DNA of 64,000 bases from Sitta carolinensis (taxonomy: Eukaryota; Chordata; Aves; Passeriformes; Sittidae): positions 4,106,001 to 4,170,000 of the forward strand of contig CM063292.1 in assembly GCA_032173965.1 (NCBI GenBank). The letters are read 5' to 3'. Positions 10,311 through 23,800 of this stretch are shown piece after piece. The notes beneath the pieces are model-generated. The model was not told where the DNA came from and searched no databases. It saw only the letters and a program-made list of their open reading frames with translations. Each line of letters starts with the position of its first letter. Position 1 is the stretch's first letter. Position numbers and translations under genes: made by a program.

Positions 10311-13300
10311 AGGCAGCACCTTTCTTTCCTGGCTGACTGTTCTTCACTGACAGTTCAGGCTTTATCAGCAGTGCTTGCTTTGACAGGCGCTCCTGGTACC
10401 TGCAGGCTGGCCATGGAGTCGGGTGGTTGTAGAAAATCCTCCTCCAAAGAAACATGATTTTGGTCTCAGCAGCAGCAGTGCGGCTGATCCCAGCAGAATT
10501 CCAAACCAGCTCACCACACATGGTACAGAAATAAATATCATAACCGTGCTGGGAAGTGTGAAAGACTTATTTGACATGGAGCATCCAGCACAACACTCCT
10601 ACTGCTCCACGTAGTTGTCAGGCAGCATCCCTCTCCCAAGAAGGGGCAATCCTTGCAGAGGAGGGGAGGAGGAAAGGGAATTTCTCATCAAATATCACCA
10701 ATGGGACTGCAACAGCAGCACTTCAATATTCAAAAATAGATCACCCTTCTCTGTGGGCTTTTCCCCTGGCCATCCTCCCAGGAGTGGAGGGAAGGGCTCT
10801 TCCCCCCCTCCAGCCCTCTGAGGGTCACTGCCTTGGCAGCTGCTCCCTGCCACTCTTGGCTTTATTGTGAGGCAAAATTTTGTGTGAAGGGAAGGGGGAT
10901 GGCTTGGCAAATAGAAAGGAATGGAAAGGAAAGGAGGCCTTTGAGCCATCATCATTTCCCAGTGAGGCACAGAGAACACACAGCTTTACACAGCACTGCT
11001 TAATATATCCTGAGTTCATCACAAACTGTGGGAAAAGTACAAGTTCAGAAACAAGATACTTTATGTGTTAATAACACTTGGTACATGTTACAGCATCGTT
11101 TCACTCATTCTGCTACGATCAAGGTCACACATGTGAAACTCTTGAGTAACACCAAGGCCACTTTTCCCTTGAAGTATTATCACAACTGAACTATAAATTA
11201 TTTAATGACATTTTCAAAAATGTCTAAAAAGACATTGCAACTTTCCTTCTCTTCTGAGTAACTGTTTAGAGAAGAGGAGAAAAGAACTTTGGGAGCCAGT
11301 AAGGAAAACAGAAAGAAAATTCAGGATTATGGAAACAGAAAATGAGTCAAAGGAACAGACCAGAAACTCATAAGGAATGATATTATCAGGCTGGAGTGCT
11401 CACAAATCCTCCTCAGTACCAAGAGCCAGTTTTGGGCCTTACACAGTTTTTGTCATGGTCTGTCAAATTTTGATTCCCTAAAGCAAGAAAATAACCTTGG
11501 GGTCGGATCCTCCAACTCTTTGCAAGGTAAATAATTCTCTTAACATCAAGAGCATGAAGGTTGGGGTTCCCAGCTCTTCTCTTCCTACTGCTTAAAAAGA
11601 GATACAACTAGGACAAATAAGTCCCTCCATCTGACTTTTTTAATCTTGGAAGAACACTTCTGTCTTTAAGGAGCTGTGTGTTATAAAGTACAGCAAGAAA
11701 ACAAAATCAAATATTTGAATAGCTAATTTCATTCTGTCCCAATCGCAATTCTATTATTGCAATAATTCCATAAAATATATTGGTACAGAACAGCATAAAA
11801 GTCAACATTCTGCAAAAAGTAACATAAATGTCTACAAACCAACAAGTAACCACTAGCAGATCCCTTTTTTAAACATTATTATTCTTGCTATAGATATTTA
11901 AGTTAAAAGTGACCAGGAGATGCTGCCAGATGAAGAGAGGAGGGAGTGAGAAAGATCTCACAAACGTACTGGGTTTGTGATTTGCAGTAGAGAAAAGCTG
12001 CTGATCGGTTTTGCCTCAGTGATGTTGAGTGGTGTTGATGCTGCTTGGAGACAGAGGAGCAATGGCAAGAGAACACCTGGAGGAGCTGCACTACCCCCAC
12101 TTTTTTTTTTTTCCTTCCCACCATTTTCCATTGATGTAAGATCTTTACACTTACGAGGTTAAAGAGAAAAATAAACTGCAAAAGGAAAACCCAGCAAAAA
12201 TCCCCCATGTTTTCCCTCAATGCTTCTCCCCATTAATGCTTCATTTTATCAAGAAAAATTGTCTCTATCCATCCAGACTTTCCTTTCTCATTAAGACTTG
12301 AAGTTATGTTACATCCCAATATATAAATTTTAAAAAGGTCATTTTTTCAGTGCAAGGAATTTGCAATGATTAAAAGGCTGGTCTGCCTGTGAGACCAACC
12401 ACAAGAATAACAGTAGCACACAATGCCATTCCCTAGCTTAGTCTGAAAAACAGATACAGGTCTGTTGATGAAGGCATATCTTCTCCACTTTTACTCCTTA
12501 AAGAAACCTATAAGTTACTACAAACAATTCAATTTCATTCGCTGCAAATTTCTTTTCAAGATACTTTTTTTTGTTGTTTTTTTTCTATTTGTTTGTTTTC
12601 CCACTTCCAGAACAACTTGAAATATAAATAACTTAGAAAGCAGATTTATAAATACATGAAAATCCAGAGGGAAAAAAAAAAAAATCACCATTTACAGTAT
12701 ATCTTGGTGTTAAGGAGCAGAAAAATTAGTGTTTTAAGGAGCTGAATGTGGAATTGTGATGGTCTATACGAAATAGTATCAAGGACAAAGTTTTGAGATA
12801 CTTCTGAGACCTAAACTTCCATTATGGATTCCAAAAAAGCTATTCCAAACCAACTCATTAAACCCCCTTAGATCCTGGCAGAAAACACACAACACTCAGG
12901 TCTATAAAATCTCCAGAGTAGAACCAAATTAAAAGAAAATGAGGCAAGTAACTCAAAGGGAAAAGTCTGATTAAACTCTCCATCTTTTTAAGAATTCCAG
13001 CACCTTCAGCTGAAATTAGGCAGAACTGTAGTATCCGTGGGCTTCTGAAGAAAGATGTCCAATAGCCAGGGTTTAACAATAAAAGGAATACATTTCATAG
13101 CAATAGAGATGCAGCATGGCCACACTGAGCTACTGCATCAGATCTGCCTAGCTCCCAAATGGGGAGAAAATCTGCAAAACCTAACACAGGAATGACTTGA
13201 AATGCTTGAGAACCACTAATGAATCCCATCCTGCTCAAAAAAGCCCAAACAAATAAACAAACAAACAAACAGAAAAGGAGCTGGCATTGCTGTGGTAGTG

Positions 13301-13569
13301 CTTGAATGCAGCCATTATTCCATTCAGTATTTGCTAAGTGGATTCCCAGGGCTGCAATCCTGAAACAGACAGTGCTCAGCAGAAAGAGAATTGAAGGTAT
13401 TTTATTAAAATGAGATTGCTCCAGTGGCCAGTCTTTAAAGCCTCCTACATTTGTATTTGACAAAATAGAGGTAGAACTCAGTGTTTTAGAGCTATTTAAA
13501 GTCAAACCGGGTATGCCTGAGTGGCAACACTTGCTGAGGCAAAGTATTTCTTCTGAAAGGCAGGGTACA
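10311..13569. other. Non-coding stretch with small simple repeats
   Basis: It contains a (AAAC)n microsatellite at 13247-13271, a T run near 12101-12113 and T/G low complexity near 12568-12600. The overlapping open frames at 10309-10979 are short, lie on both strands and match nothing. No gene was recognised. Confidence 0.45.
13247..13271. repeat. (AAAC)n microsatellite
   Basis: About six AAAC units with one AAAT interruption, between 'aaaagccc' and 'agaaaagg'. Confidence 0.9.
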
Positions 13570-13646
13570 GGGCAGTTAATCCTGGAAATCCTTGGAATTG
13601 CTTACACGGGGCAGTTAACCCTGGAAATCCTGGGAATTGTTTACAC
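13570..13646. repeat. Two-copy tandem repeat, 38-bp unit
   Basis: Units at 13570-13607 and 13609-13646 both read gggcagttaa, then cctggaaatcct, then gggaattg or tggaattg, then ttacac, with four substitutions between them. On the minus strand the pair lies inside a small open frame and would encode a repeated peptide, but there is no sign that the frame is used. Confidence 0.85.
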
Positions 13647-16600
13647 ATTTGCCACATTCTTGAGGACTTTTTAAAACAGAAGGCAAAATACAGGTAAAAG
13701 AAATATCGTACACTCCCTCCCTCCGAGATGATGGCAAACAGATCCACACAGGTCCACTGAGTCAATTTTCTGCCTTGAGCATCCTATAAGGTTCTGAACC
13801 ATGGACATAGCACAAACCTTAATTAAAAGCTTTTTCAGTGAGGAAATTATTTCAAATCCACAGGAATCAAAAGGCAACATCTATATTGTGCATCAGGAAA
13901 TATTTTTACCCTTTCTGTCTAACACCTGATGTACACAGAGATGCAAGTGTGGCAGTTGACAGAGCATTCCTAGTCAGCTAAAGAACGGATTCAATGATGC
14001 CTGACACGATCCTTTTCCTGGAATTTTCCCTAGCAGCTGTACCATTTAAGCACAAAGATTTGAGACAACGAAAGAAACAAAAGGTTTAAAGTCTTTCCTT
14101 CTTTTGTGGTCATTTGCTCAAACCCCTTTGATGTTACCATGGCCTTTACCTGGACCTTCCTGCACATCAGGCAGAGCTTCCAAGGCAGCCACGGAATGTC
14201 CCTGCTGAGCTTTCAACCAGGGAGCAGCTCCGACTTTTCTCTCGCTGCCATTCCTTGGGGACTTGTGTTATCCAAAGGCAGAAATCCCTTGGCAAAGGTA
14301 GAGGGGTGCAGGAAACCCACAGGCTGGGAGCAGTCCTGTGGGGCTGCTCTTTGGAGCTCCATGGCATAATGGGACTGACAAGAGGAGAGCTGCTGGAGGG
14401 ATGGGTGGAATGGCCACTGTGCCCTCCAAGGAAACCCTGACAGCCTGCAGGGAACGGGGCCAGGCTTCTCCACACTGCCCAGTCACCCCAGCTACAGATC
14501 TCAGGAAGAGCTTCCCTTAATGCTTTGTGCAGCTACACAGGGCATCCCCCAATCCAGATAAAGGCAGGGGAAAAAACCCAATATCTGGTTATTTCCTCTT
14601 GGAAATGGTTACAACATCAGAAAGGTACATAAGAAGAACCCGCTCCTGCAAGCAAATCAAGAACAAATTAGGCAAATGGTTGCCTGTGGTAATGGTGACT
14701 CTGCAGCACCCACAGCCTGTGTCCAGCACGGCTCTCCTTGGCTGAGCACCCAGCAGGACCCCCAGCCCAGGCTGACCCCTGAAGGAGGAGCAGCAGCAGT
14801 GAGGAGCAGCAGTGGTGCAGCTGTTCAGCAGCTGGCCTTTTTATCACCAGCCAGGGAACACTAAAAACACCACAACTGAGATCAGAGCATGGAGATCTCT
14901 GCTACAGCACAAACAAGCTGCCCTGGCAGCATTAATCAGGCTGTACAAGGATAGAGAGCTCATTAGACTAACAATTCCTCTCTGAGGCTCCGTGATTAAA
15001 GCAGAATGAAAATAACGTACAGCCAAAGACACACGAGAGAATACTGGATACAATGGAGGTGTCGACACTGCTAAAACTATATTTGGTAGCAGCCATAACA
15101 GCAGCTATTGAGCCACTTTGTAACTCTGGGCAGTTGTCTGAATACAAACATAAGGCTTAGAAGCCCCCAAAGTCTTTCCTATGAGGTTTAAAAGAAGCTG
15201 TGTAAACCATACATGTGTTATCATCAGCCAGGCCATATTCAAAATCATTTCCTGCCATTGCACCCAAACCCAGCCTTGTTCTCACACTGTAGCAGACACT
15301 ATTTTCTGGAAGTAAAGTGACTTTTTCTGGTGTTCACCCCTACTAAATGGAGCTCCAAGCAGCATTTGTTCATTTTCCATCCAGTTGTCCCAGCCACATT
15401 TCCCAAAAGAGCTCCTTCAACTAGAAGCTCTTAGTTCGTGATTTTGAGAATTAAAGAGCAAAACAAATACCAGCTTGCAAGGTGCTCTCAGTCACCATCT
15501 CAATTTGGAAGGTATTAAAATGCACCTCAGTTACTGAAAACTTCACAAAACTGTTGACTTGTTTATCTCCAATTCTGTTACTAGATTTTTTGCTGCATCT
15601 CCCATAACTATTAACATAAGAATAATAGTAGAACATTCTTTTCAGAGGGAGACATTATCTTCACATTATCTATTACAATGTATTGTTCTGGATTTCTTTG
15701 CAGTGGGGGAGGAAAGAAAAAAGTAAAAATACATGTATAAGTCTGTTCCTGGTCTATCTTTTTTTTGGTGGTTAATCCCACTTTTCTAATTGGCTCTTGT
15801 GCTCTGGCAGAGCCTGTCCAGATGACAAAGCAGCCAGAGGGAGGTGGAAAACACAGTGGCATTCAAGCTCCACAAGACCCTCAGACATAATGCGGGGATG
15901 TTCTCCAAATCTCATCAAACTCAGGATTCATGCAGATTTTCCTCGTGCCTCTCCATACCATAATGGATGTGAGTTTTGCCCCACAGACACAGCTTTTGTT
16001 CTTTTCTAGCTTTCTCCTGGCACATCTCTCTGACCTCTTCCAAAAATGTTTGTTCCAAAGCCTCGTTTCCCCACAGCTGGAGCTACTCTCATCCTGTACC
16101 ATTTTTCTTCTCCTGCATTAGGTGCTCTTCTCTCCCCCCCCCCAAACCTTTGCTAAAAGTTTCTTTCTCTCAATTCCTTTTAAAGTTTTCTCCCCTGCTG
16201 TTACTAGCCAAATGACAGACTTTCAAATTTCATTCACCAACGAATATCTTTAAATTGCAATAACCTGCAATTTCTATTGTGCTGCGTCTCCCTTGTCCCA
16301 TTTAATTCCAGAATGTGTTCAGGCATACAGACAATGCATTAGGGAAGTGGAAGTGGGAACAGCAAATGGCAAATAGAAAATCTGGAATTTTGTTTTTGCA
16401 TTGAAATGTGTGTATGCGAGACACAGTTAATGGCTACTGCAATATTGTCTTTTTCAGCTTATACAATACCAGCGAACAAATAAGTATATGAACACAATTT
16501 TTTTTACATACATAGAGCAGTGAAACATTATCACAATAAAAAAGTTATTTTCTGTATTTTAGAAAGTGGAAGAAGTTTGAAAAATTTGACAACTTTTCCT

Positions 16601-18578
16601 GACTTTGTTATGACACTGGAAGTACACCATTTGACAGGGAGAGGAAATTAAATTAGCCTTGAAGTCATGTACAAGTTATGCCTTTTTAAAGTATTTTTCT
16701 CTCACTGGCTTTGATCATATAATCCTAGCAGAAATAAATGTGCATCTGGTTCTGGGTTCGTTGGGGGTTTTTTTATGCAAGTTTTGTTCTTTAAATTATT
16801 TTCAGGCTCATTTTGAAGTGGTGAAAAAACAGGTTTCTAGAGAGAATTGTCTGTTTAAAAGTCTCCTAAAAGACCTGCAATTTTTGAAAAGCCCTGGCTC
16901 TTTTCTGCTCTTACGTATAATTTCTCCTCTGTTCAAAAGAGACGAATTATCAGAATGCAAGGGATTCAATGTCATTAACATGTCATGTACTATATTTCAT
17001 GTAAGTGTAACCTGACTGAAAATGCAAATGAGGGTGGCAGGTTCTGGGGGAGACTCTGCAGTCCTTGGGCAGGGAAGGTCTTGTTTGTCAAAATGTGCAC
17101 AGCAGGAGAAGCTCAAAGAATCAAAGCCCAAAGCACCTAAGATTTGCAGAAGGTGGAGCAAACAGATGATGTGGCTCTCTAGAGAAAAAGACTTTTCAGG
17201 AATATTTAAATGGTTCATGTTTTGTTGTTCCCATACCTGAGTAATTCCTCAGAAGGCTCCAGGATTTTGTTGGAAACCTAAAGGACACTCCAGTGGAAGC
17301 TCTGTCCAGGAGGGAACTCAGACTTACTGGACCACATCAGCTAAACACCCAGCACATCAAGGTCCTCTTTCTACCTAATTCTTAAAATGTGTGTGCTTCT
17401 GTAGGGTATGAAGTACAAGAAACTCCCAATGAGAATCCTGGAAAAACATCTGGAATATATCCATCTGAAATAAATCAGTGCAAATTTAACTCAATTCACC
17501 TTACTGGCATATGAGGAGGATTACATAGGATTTCAGAAGAAATCCTGTCTCTTCTTCCCCTAAAAAATGACATATAATATTAGTTGATCCTGTTTAAATT
17601 AACCTGACCAAACCAATGCATAAGTAAAGAAAATCACTAACTGCTTTAATACATCTTGGTCATAAATTCAATACCTGGAATGAGTTCTCAGCTGAAATTC
17701 AATGGTTTTAAGACCTGCAAAGAATGTGTGGACATTGCCAATGACATTGATTGAGATGGACATTGAAATGTCCCTGCTCATGTCAAGGGAAATCTACAGA
17801 GTTCTTCCAAAGAATGAAGATCTTCAGTGCATGAAGACAAATAATTATTCCAGAGTTTGCTAAGTACAGCTGAGGAGAACCTGGCCCAAACTTGCATTTG
17901 AATGTGTGCAATATAATACAGCACACCAGAAAAGCCTTAATGATTCTTTCAGAGATTTTTTTTGCAACATCCTCCTATTAGGCAACCAAGAAACAACAAC
18001 AAAAACCTGCTACAAATCCTCCACTTTAACTGTTACACGTGGATATGAAAGATGGACTCCAACATATTTATGGAAATACAACCTCCCTAATGCTATGAGT
18101 AAATGGGAAAAAATGCAAAGGAAATCTATTTTGGTATATAGATCTGGAAGTAAAAATCATTTGTGATTTAAAATAATGTCAGTGAGGTATGCTGTGATAT
18201 TGATTTTTTAAGCAGAAGTCTCTGTTTAATTCAACAGGGAAGTTCTGCTGGAAACAAAAGGCTTCAGCATGCCTGCTGTATTTAGGCCCAGCTGATGTAT
18301 CTCAGAACAACACTGATTATTATAGACATACCCCGATTCATTTCAGCTGAAAATCTGGCTTTTGGAAGCTGATGGAAAGCATTTATCTGTTCCCCAGAAG
18401 GACGAGAACAGAAGCAATGGTATTATTTGGATGTCAGCAGGCAAGACATCGCTGTAGAAGAGCATTTGCTTCTAAACCAAACTAACAGCCAGTGAAAGTT
18501 GCCTTTTCCAAAAGCTTTACATGAAGCTGCCACTGGGGCTGCTTGCTTGCATGTTGATTTTATCTGACGTGGGTTTAC
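13647..18578. other. Non-coding stretch, nothing assigned
   Basis: 14100-14500 is GC-richer with many short open frames on both strands, typical of chance frames in such DNA. A C run of about ten lies at 16135-16144, and an octamer ATGCAAAT at 17021-17028. No repeat family or exon was supported. Confidence 0.45.
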
Positions 18579-18644
18579 CAGCCTGCCTGTGATCCCAACA
18601 GCACAGGAACGTCTGCTCTGCTCCCTGGCTGTCAACTTTGTCTG
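18579..18644 (-). CDS. Candidate 66-bp exon, unassigned
   Basis: On the minus strand an acceptor (T7 tract, then ctatcggcag) is followed by 66 bases and a gtaaac donor. The phase-1 reading is open (peptide DKVDSQGAEQTFLCC at its start) and would connect in phase with the exon at 51207-51268; phase 0 is also open, which weakens the case. CpG dinucleotides survive here more than in the flanks. The implied intron to the nearest candidate exon is more than 32 kb. Confidence 0.2.
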
Positions 18645-18867
18645 CTGCCGATAGAGCCATGAAAAAAACCACAGCTCCAGTACCTTTAACTGAAGCAGAA
18701 TAAAGCAGGAGGCTTAATTTATATCTCCTAGGGTAAGAAAACATTTATTAGCAGGATACAGGCGTGTTAAAGCACTTTGTTTGGGCTCAGTGCAGAAGGA
18801 AGTGTGCACTGAAGGAAAATGATGGGGCTGCCAAAGCAGGCAGGCTGTGAGCACGCTGTGAGTGCCA

Positions 18868-19213
18868 CCCCATAGTCTGGGTTTCAGGCCTGGAGTTCCT
18901 CAGTTTCTAAAGCTCTATTTTTTTTTCCTGATGTTTTGGGTTGCTGAAAATCCTTTCCCAGATAAAGAACAAAATATCAAGGTTGTTTTTGTAACGTACA
19001 CGTGTTAATTCTTTCGGCGAGAGGGATTTTCTTTTGATGTCCCTGTGGTTTGGGAATGTGTGTAAAGAGTTCTGTCTCTTGTTCACCAATCACAGTGGCC
19101 TGTGGAAAATGTATACAAAAGAACGAGTTCTGGAAATAAAGATTCCTCTTTCTTCACACAACCTTTGAAGAAATTTCACAAGAGTCTACCTCGTGTGTGT
19201 TCTCACAGCAGCA
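18868..19213 (+). mobile_element. Second solo LTR, same family as 9157-9494
   Basis: It aligns with the LTR at 9157 from 'tagtctgggtttcaggcctg' to 'tgttctcacagcagca'. It keeps the identical 'ttcaccaatcacagtgg' segment with CCAAT at 19086-19090, a TATA-like tatacaaa at 19112-19119 and AATAAA at 19135-19140. The two copies differ at many positions and by small indels, so they are separate old insertions of one family rather than a recent provirus pair. The right end may extend a few bases into 'acccca'. Confidence 0.75.
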
Positions 19214-20659
19214 ACCCCAGAGGCTGTGTGCCCCACCCTGGGTCAAAGCCCACGGGAGATTCTCCTGGCGCTGGCACACGGCAGAGCAGGAATTGCTTTG
19301 GCTCAGGGGCTTTGCCAAAGGAAGGTCTGCAGGTTAATCCGACCACATGCTGCAATCAAGGAAAACAGGGAGCAAGAGGGACACCCCACCTTGCTCCAGA
19401 ACACAAAATAAAATATTGTTTGCAAAGGGTGGAATTGAATTTCATCCCAGTTCTCCAATACTGGTCATTATTAATTCTGTTTTCTTCTGGTTTTCTTCCT
19501 AATGAACTGCTCAGGGTCAAGTTCAGGGAAGCCTCCTGACCCATAAATACAGGGTTAGAATGGTACAATCATATCTGTGGATATTTGAGTTCTCTCCAGA
19601 GTATGTTAATTACTAAAATCAGAAATATTTGTTGGCATCACAATGTAATGAAAGTTATTAATCAGGGTAAAAAAACCCATAATGGTATTTTCAAAATCAT
19701 ATCAATATTCTTAGTCAAGGCTTGTATCATAGTTCACTTTAAAACAGAAATTCTGTATATTTAAGCTAATGTACAGAAAAAATACAAATATAAAGTTAAT
19801 TATATTAGAAGATACTAGGATTCATTTTCTTCTCCAGTAAAATCTCTCGACTGTCCCAGCAGCTGAAGTCACTTCTAAAATGCATTCTGTGATATTACAA
19901 GTCACAATTTGAAAGAGACAGGAAAGTCTTCTGTAGACTGAATGGTTTTCCAGTTCATGATACAGTGATTAGAACTGATTGGCACTTAATTGAGGAATAT
20001 TACTGATTGATTATTGATTCACTATTAGGAGGTTTCACATCTCTGGTTCTTATTTTAATGTTAAATTTTACCCTTGAGCAAGGTTATCTGCATTACAGAT
20101 CTCAGATACAAAACTACATTTTAATTAAACACGACTAGTCAATATAATGTTATATTAGAATTATTCAACAGCAGCAGAGCCCTGCTTCTTTATATTCTGA
20201 TTCAAAGAGATGATGCAGATCTCTTTTTGAGATAACAGATTTTCTGTGCTTCTGAATCAGAGACTGATAAAAATGAAAAGGAAAAACACCATTAACAAGA
20301 TTCATGGTTTTGTTATTTCGTTTGACTTTGTCAGTCTATTACCATGACTTTGCTGAATCCAGCACCTCCACTGCTTTCAGGGGTATTTACCCACATGCAC
20401 CATTTAAAACAGAATGACAAAAAGTCCCAGGAATCGATGAGTGAGGACTTGGACTATGAATTAATCTGGGAAGGGATCAAAGCTGCTTCTCCTCTCACAT
20501 GGAGCATGAAGGAAGTTCGGTCTGCTCTGGTATCTCTCCTTTTGTCATGGGCAGAACAAGAATTGATCCTCTGAGCAGAAGCCCCACAAACACAAATGCT
20601 CACACAGAGAAGTGAAAACGATCCTGTTCTTCTTGAACCCATCCACTAAACCCATGATC
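19214..20659. other. Non-coding stretch, nothing assigned
   Basis: A short GC-rich part (19214-19390) directly follows the LTR; its 145-codon plus-strand frame (19102-19539) overlaps the LTR and matches nothing. The rest is AT-rich with no recognised features. Confidence 0.45.
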
Positions 20660-20830
20660 CCTCGCCATTCATCCAGCTAAATAAAGGATAACACAATTAA
20701 GATAATTATCCCCTGTGCATTCATGGTGTATTTGATGCACGACATGCCTCCTTAGTCACTCTGAAATTAGTTTATTTATTGAGAACAACAATTATAGCAC
20801 CAAAACAAATTATAGCCGAGAAACGTTCTT
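20660..20830. promoter_or_regulatory. Possible conserved non-coding element
   Basis: 'cacaattaagataattatcc', 'gaaattagtttatttattg' and 'aacaattatagcacc' form a dense set of ATTA/TTAT cores with a preserved 'gcacgac'. This is inferred from composition and motif density only. Confidence 0.22.
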
Positions 20831-23800
20831 TCCACCAGGGTGAGGGGAAAATGCTGCTGGGAGCCAGAAGGGCTCTCTTATTTATTCTGTGCTATGCCTA
20901 ACAAAATTTTCAGAGTCAAGCAAAAGGACCAAAAGCCACGTGTTTTGGAGGTGGTGTTAGAGAGAATAAGAATCTTATTCAGAGCTCTCTTACTCTCTGA
21001 GATACCTGCAAGTATAAGTTAAACTATTTCCCCTTATTTCTGTACATGCGACAAATATGATTGTAAAATATTAATTTAAATAAATTATAAAATAAAAACC
21101 TCCTCCTTTTCACTAGAAAATTCCTCATAAATTGAGCCAGGAGAAAAATTATCACAAACTGCTTTAACCAAATAATCTGCCAGCATAAAGTGAAATAGAT
21201 ACATAGATGAAACTGAAAGTTTGGTGGAATATAAACTTGTCCCAAAAGCACCAAGGAAGGTGTCCTACACTCACTGCAGTATCCTGTGGTGCTCTAGCAA
21301 GTGAAGTGCCAGATTTGGATCTAATCCTGTACAAGGCAACCGAGCATTACTGGCCCAATTTAAAAGAACACCCAAACCCTTGTATTTTCCGAGCTCACTA
21401 ATAATCCTTCTGGAGTCAGAGGATCTGTCCATGCAGTGAATATTTAACAGTGAGTGAGGCACTCGAGCACATATCTAACGTTAAATACAATCTAAAAAGG
21501 CCTGCTCATTAGCCTGGCTGTTCTGGTAAGTTAAATGATGGATTAAGCACTCATTCCAAGCCAAGTATCCAACCTCCCAGTTTTGTTGTCTTGTTCTCTT
21601 ACAGACACTCATTTATGCAAACAGAGGTGAGTCCCTGCTCAGTTTGGTTGGTTGGGCACCCTGTCATCCTTGTTTTGCCTTCCAAACCATAGCATGGTTT
21701 CCCTTCTTTAAAAAGTAGTGTTTCTGCCATGGGATGTTCCCCAATGAAGCTATTTCCCCATTTTATTTATTCCATTGCAAACCCTACACACTTTGCAATT
21801 TTCTGCTGGATTTCATCAGCTATTCATGATAATAAACAACATTAACTAGATCAGCTTTATATACTGATTTATATAAGATCCTGCTTTCTTTAGCATCAGG
21901 TTGGCTACTTGATGTTAAATATACCAGATTATTTCAAGAAACGCTTTTGGCAAAAAAGGTTGGATCCTGTATCAGATGAACACCTGACAGAAACAAAAAC
22001 AATACTGACCCTATGCCAGGAGGTCACTAATAAACTTTTTCTTAATTATGTATTCTAAAATCACAAGTGAGGAATTCTTTTTCTCTCTCCTATCTTTCAA
22101 ATAAAACCCTATATTTTGGTTAAAAAAAAAAAATATTGCCTTCACTCTTCCTCAATTCTTTCCTTGTCTTTGATCTTTGAAGAACCCTGAAGTAATGACT
22201 TGTCTGGAAATACTTCTTCCCCGAGGATAAAGTGTAAATTTATTTTTTTGGCTGTGTTATATTCAATGACACAAACAGAAGTCAAGAATAGATGTAACTT
22301 CTGTACATGTTGTTTTCGAAATGAGAAATGTTAGACAGAAAATATGCATCTTAATCCGAATGAAAGAGAAATTGCTACCAAGAGAAAGACAACGATTTAC
22401 AGAACAATTACTTGACAACTGCATCTGAAATGTTTCAGCGAGGGCCTGACTGAAAAGCCTCAGATGTCAAAGGGAATTCCTTCCATTACTCCAAGCAGAA
22501 CTTAGGCAAGGTCTTTGTTTTCTGAAGAATGTGTATTCATCAGGTAGTGAGGAATAAATGCAAATAAAATGCTTTCATAATAACCTGCTCAGTGGTTCCA
22601 TAAAGGGTCCTGAATTCAACCAGCACGGGGGAAATCCCATCCCAGGCTGGCACAGGGAAGGGGAGAGGGCTCTGGGCAGGGCTGCAGGGGCATCACTCCA
22701 GCCCAGGAGCAGCAATGATGCCTCTCACAGCCCTGATGGCACCTGGAATATTGCACAGCCCTGCAGAAAAGCACTGCCGAGTCACTGAAGTGAAGTACAA
22801 ATAATCAGAGGGCGAGAGATATTGATCTGAGGTAATGACAGAGAGCCAGACCTTCCAGCTGGGCTAAGGGAAAACAAAGGACCTGAGAGCTCGCATGTAT
22901 AAACACACCAAAAGGGCAGCTTCCAGGAGAGAGAGGAATTATTTAGGGTCTTTAACAGAAGAACCAGCAGCAGTAATGGGAAAAAAGGGGAGGTGGCACC
23001 CTCATCTCATTCCTCACAAAAACAAACCTAGTCCTCTTTGAATAACAGAAGTTTGTGCCCTGAGAATTCAGGGGAAAACTTGGTAGTTAACTCACAAATA
23101 AGTGACCCAGAACTGATTGGGCACACACAGAGCTGTCCTGTGGTTTATTCAGTGTTTGCAAAATCCACTTGACTCTGTAATTAGACTGAAAACCCTTCCA
23201 GGCAGGGCACAGAGCAGTGGAGTCTTTATCTTAACTGATGTTCTGGTTATAAATAATACACTAAGCTGGTTAACAACAGACTTAACTTGTTAGAAAGCTT
23301 TAGGCTGGGAGCCTGTAAGTGCAGTGGAGTCTGGGCTGTAAATAACTGCAAACTCCAACCCAGCAGAGCTGAAACATTAGGGATGTTGTAAGGAGAAAGT
23401 CTAATTTGGGGAGGTTTGGAAATCTATATGAACATCTGTTTTATTACTGTCCTAGCAATCTGTAAACCCTCCAATTCAGAAAATTCCCTTGCAGCAAGAA
23501 CATTAGTGGAAGAAAATCAACAAAAAGAATTCCCCAAATTGCTGCCTTCAAGAAAACCAACATCTTCCTTCGTATTTTTGAACTATGAGTTTAGGTTATG
23601 AAATCAAAGCAATATAATACAGTAGGAACTAAATTTTCCAGCAGTTGTTCATAGCACTCGATACAATATCTAAGGTATATATTTTAAAGTACAGTAAAAG
23701 AAAAAGGTCATATGTACTGAATAGAAAAATTACTAATACAATAAATAACACTGGAATCACAATGCAGAAAATGGCTCTTTCCCCATTGCACTCCAACACT

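Noticed and set aside
9157..19213. A provirus bounded by the two LTRs
   Set aside because: The spacing is provirus-like, but the LTRs are strongly diverged from each other and the 9.4 kb between them has no gag, pol or env frame, primer-binding site or polypurine tract that I can see.
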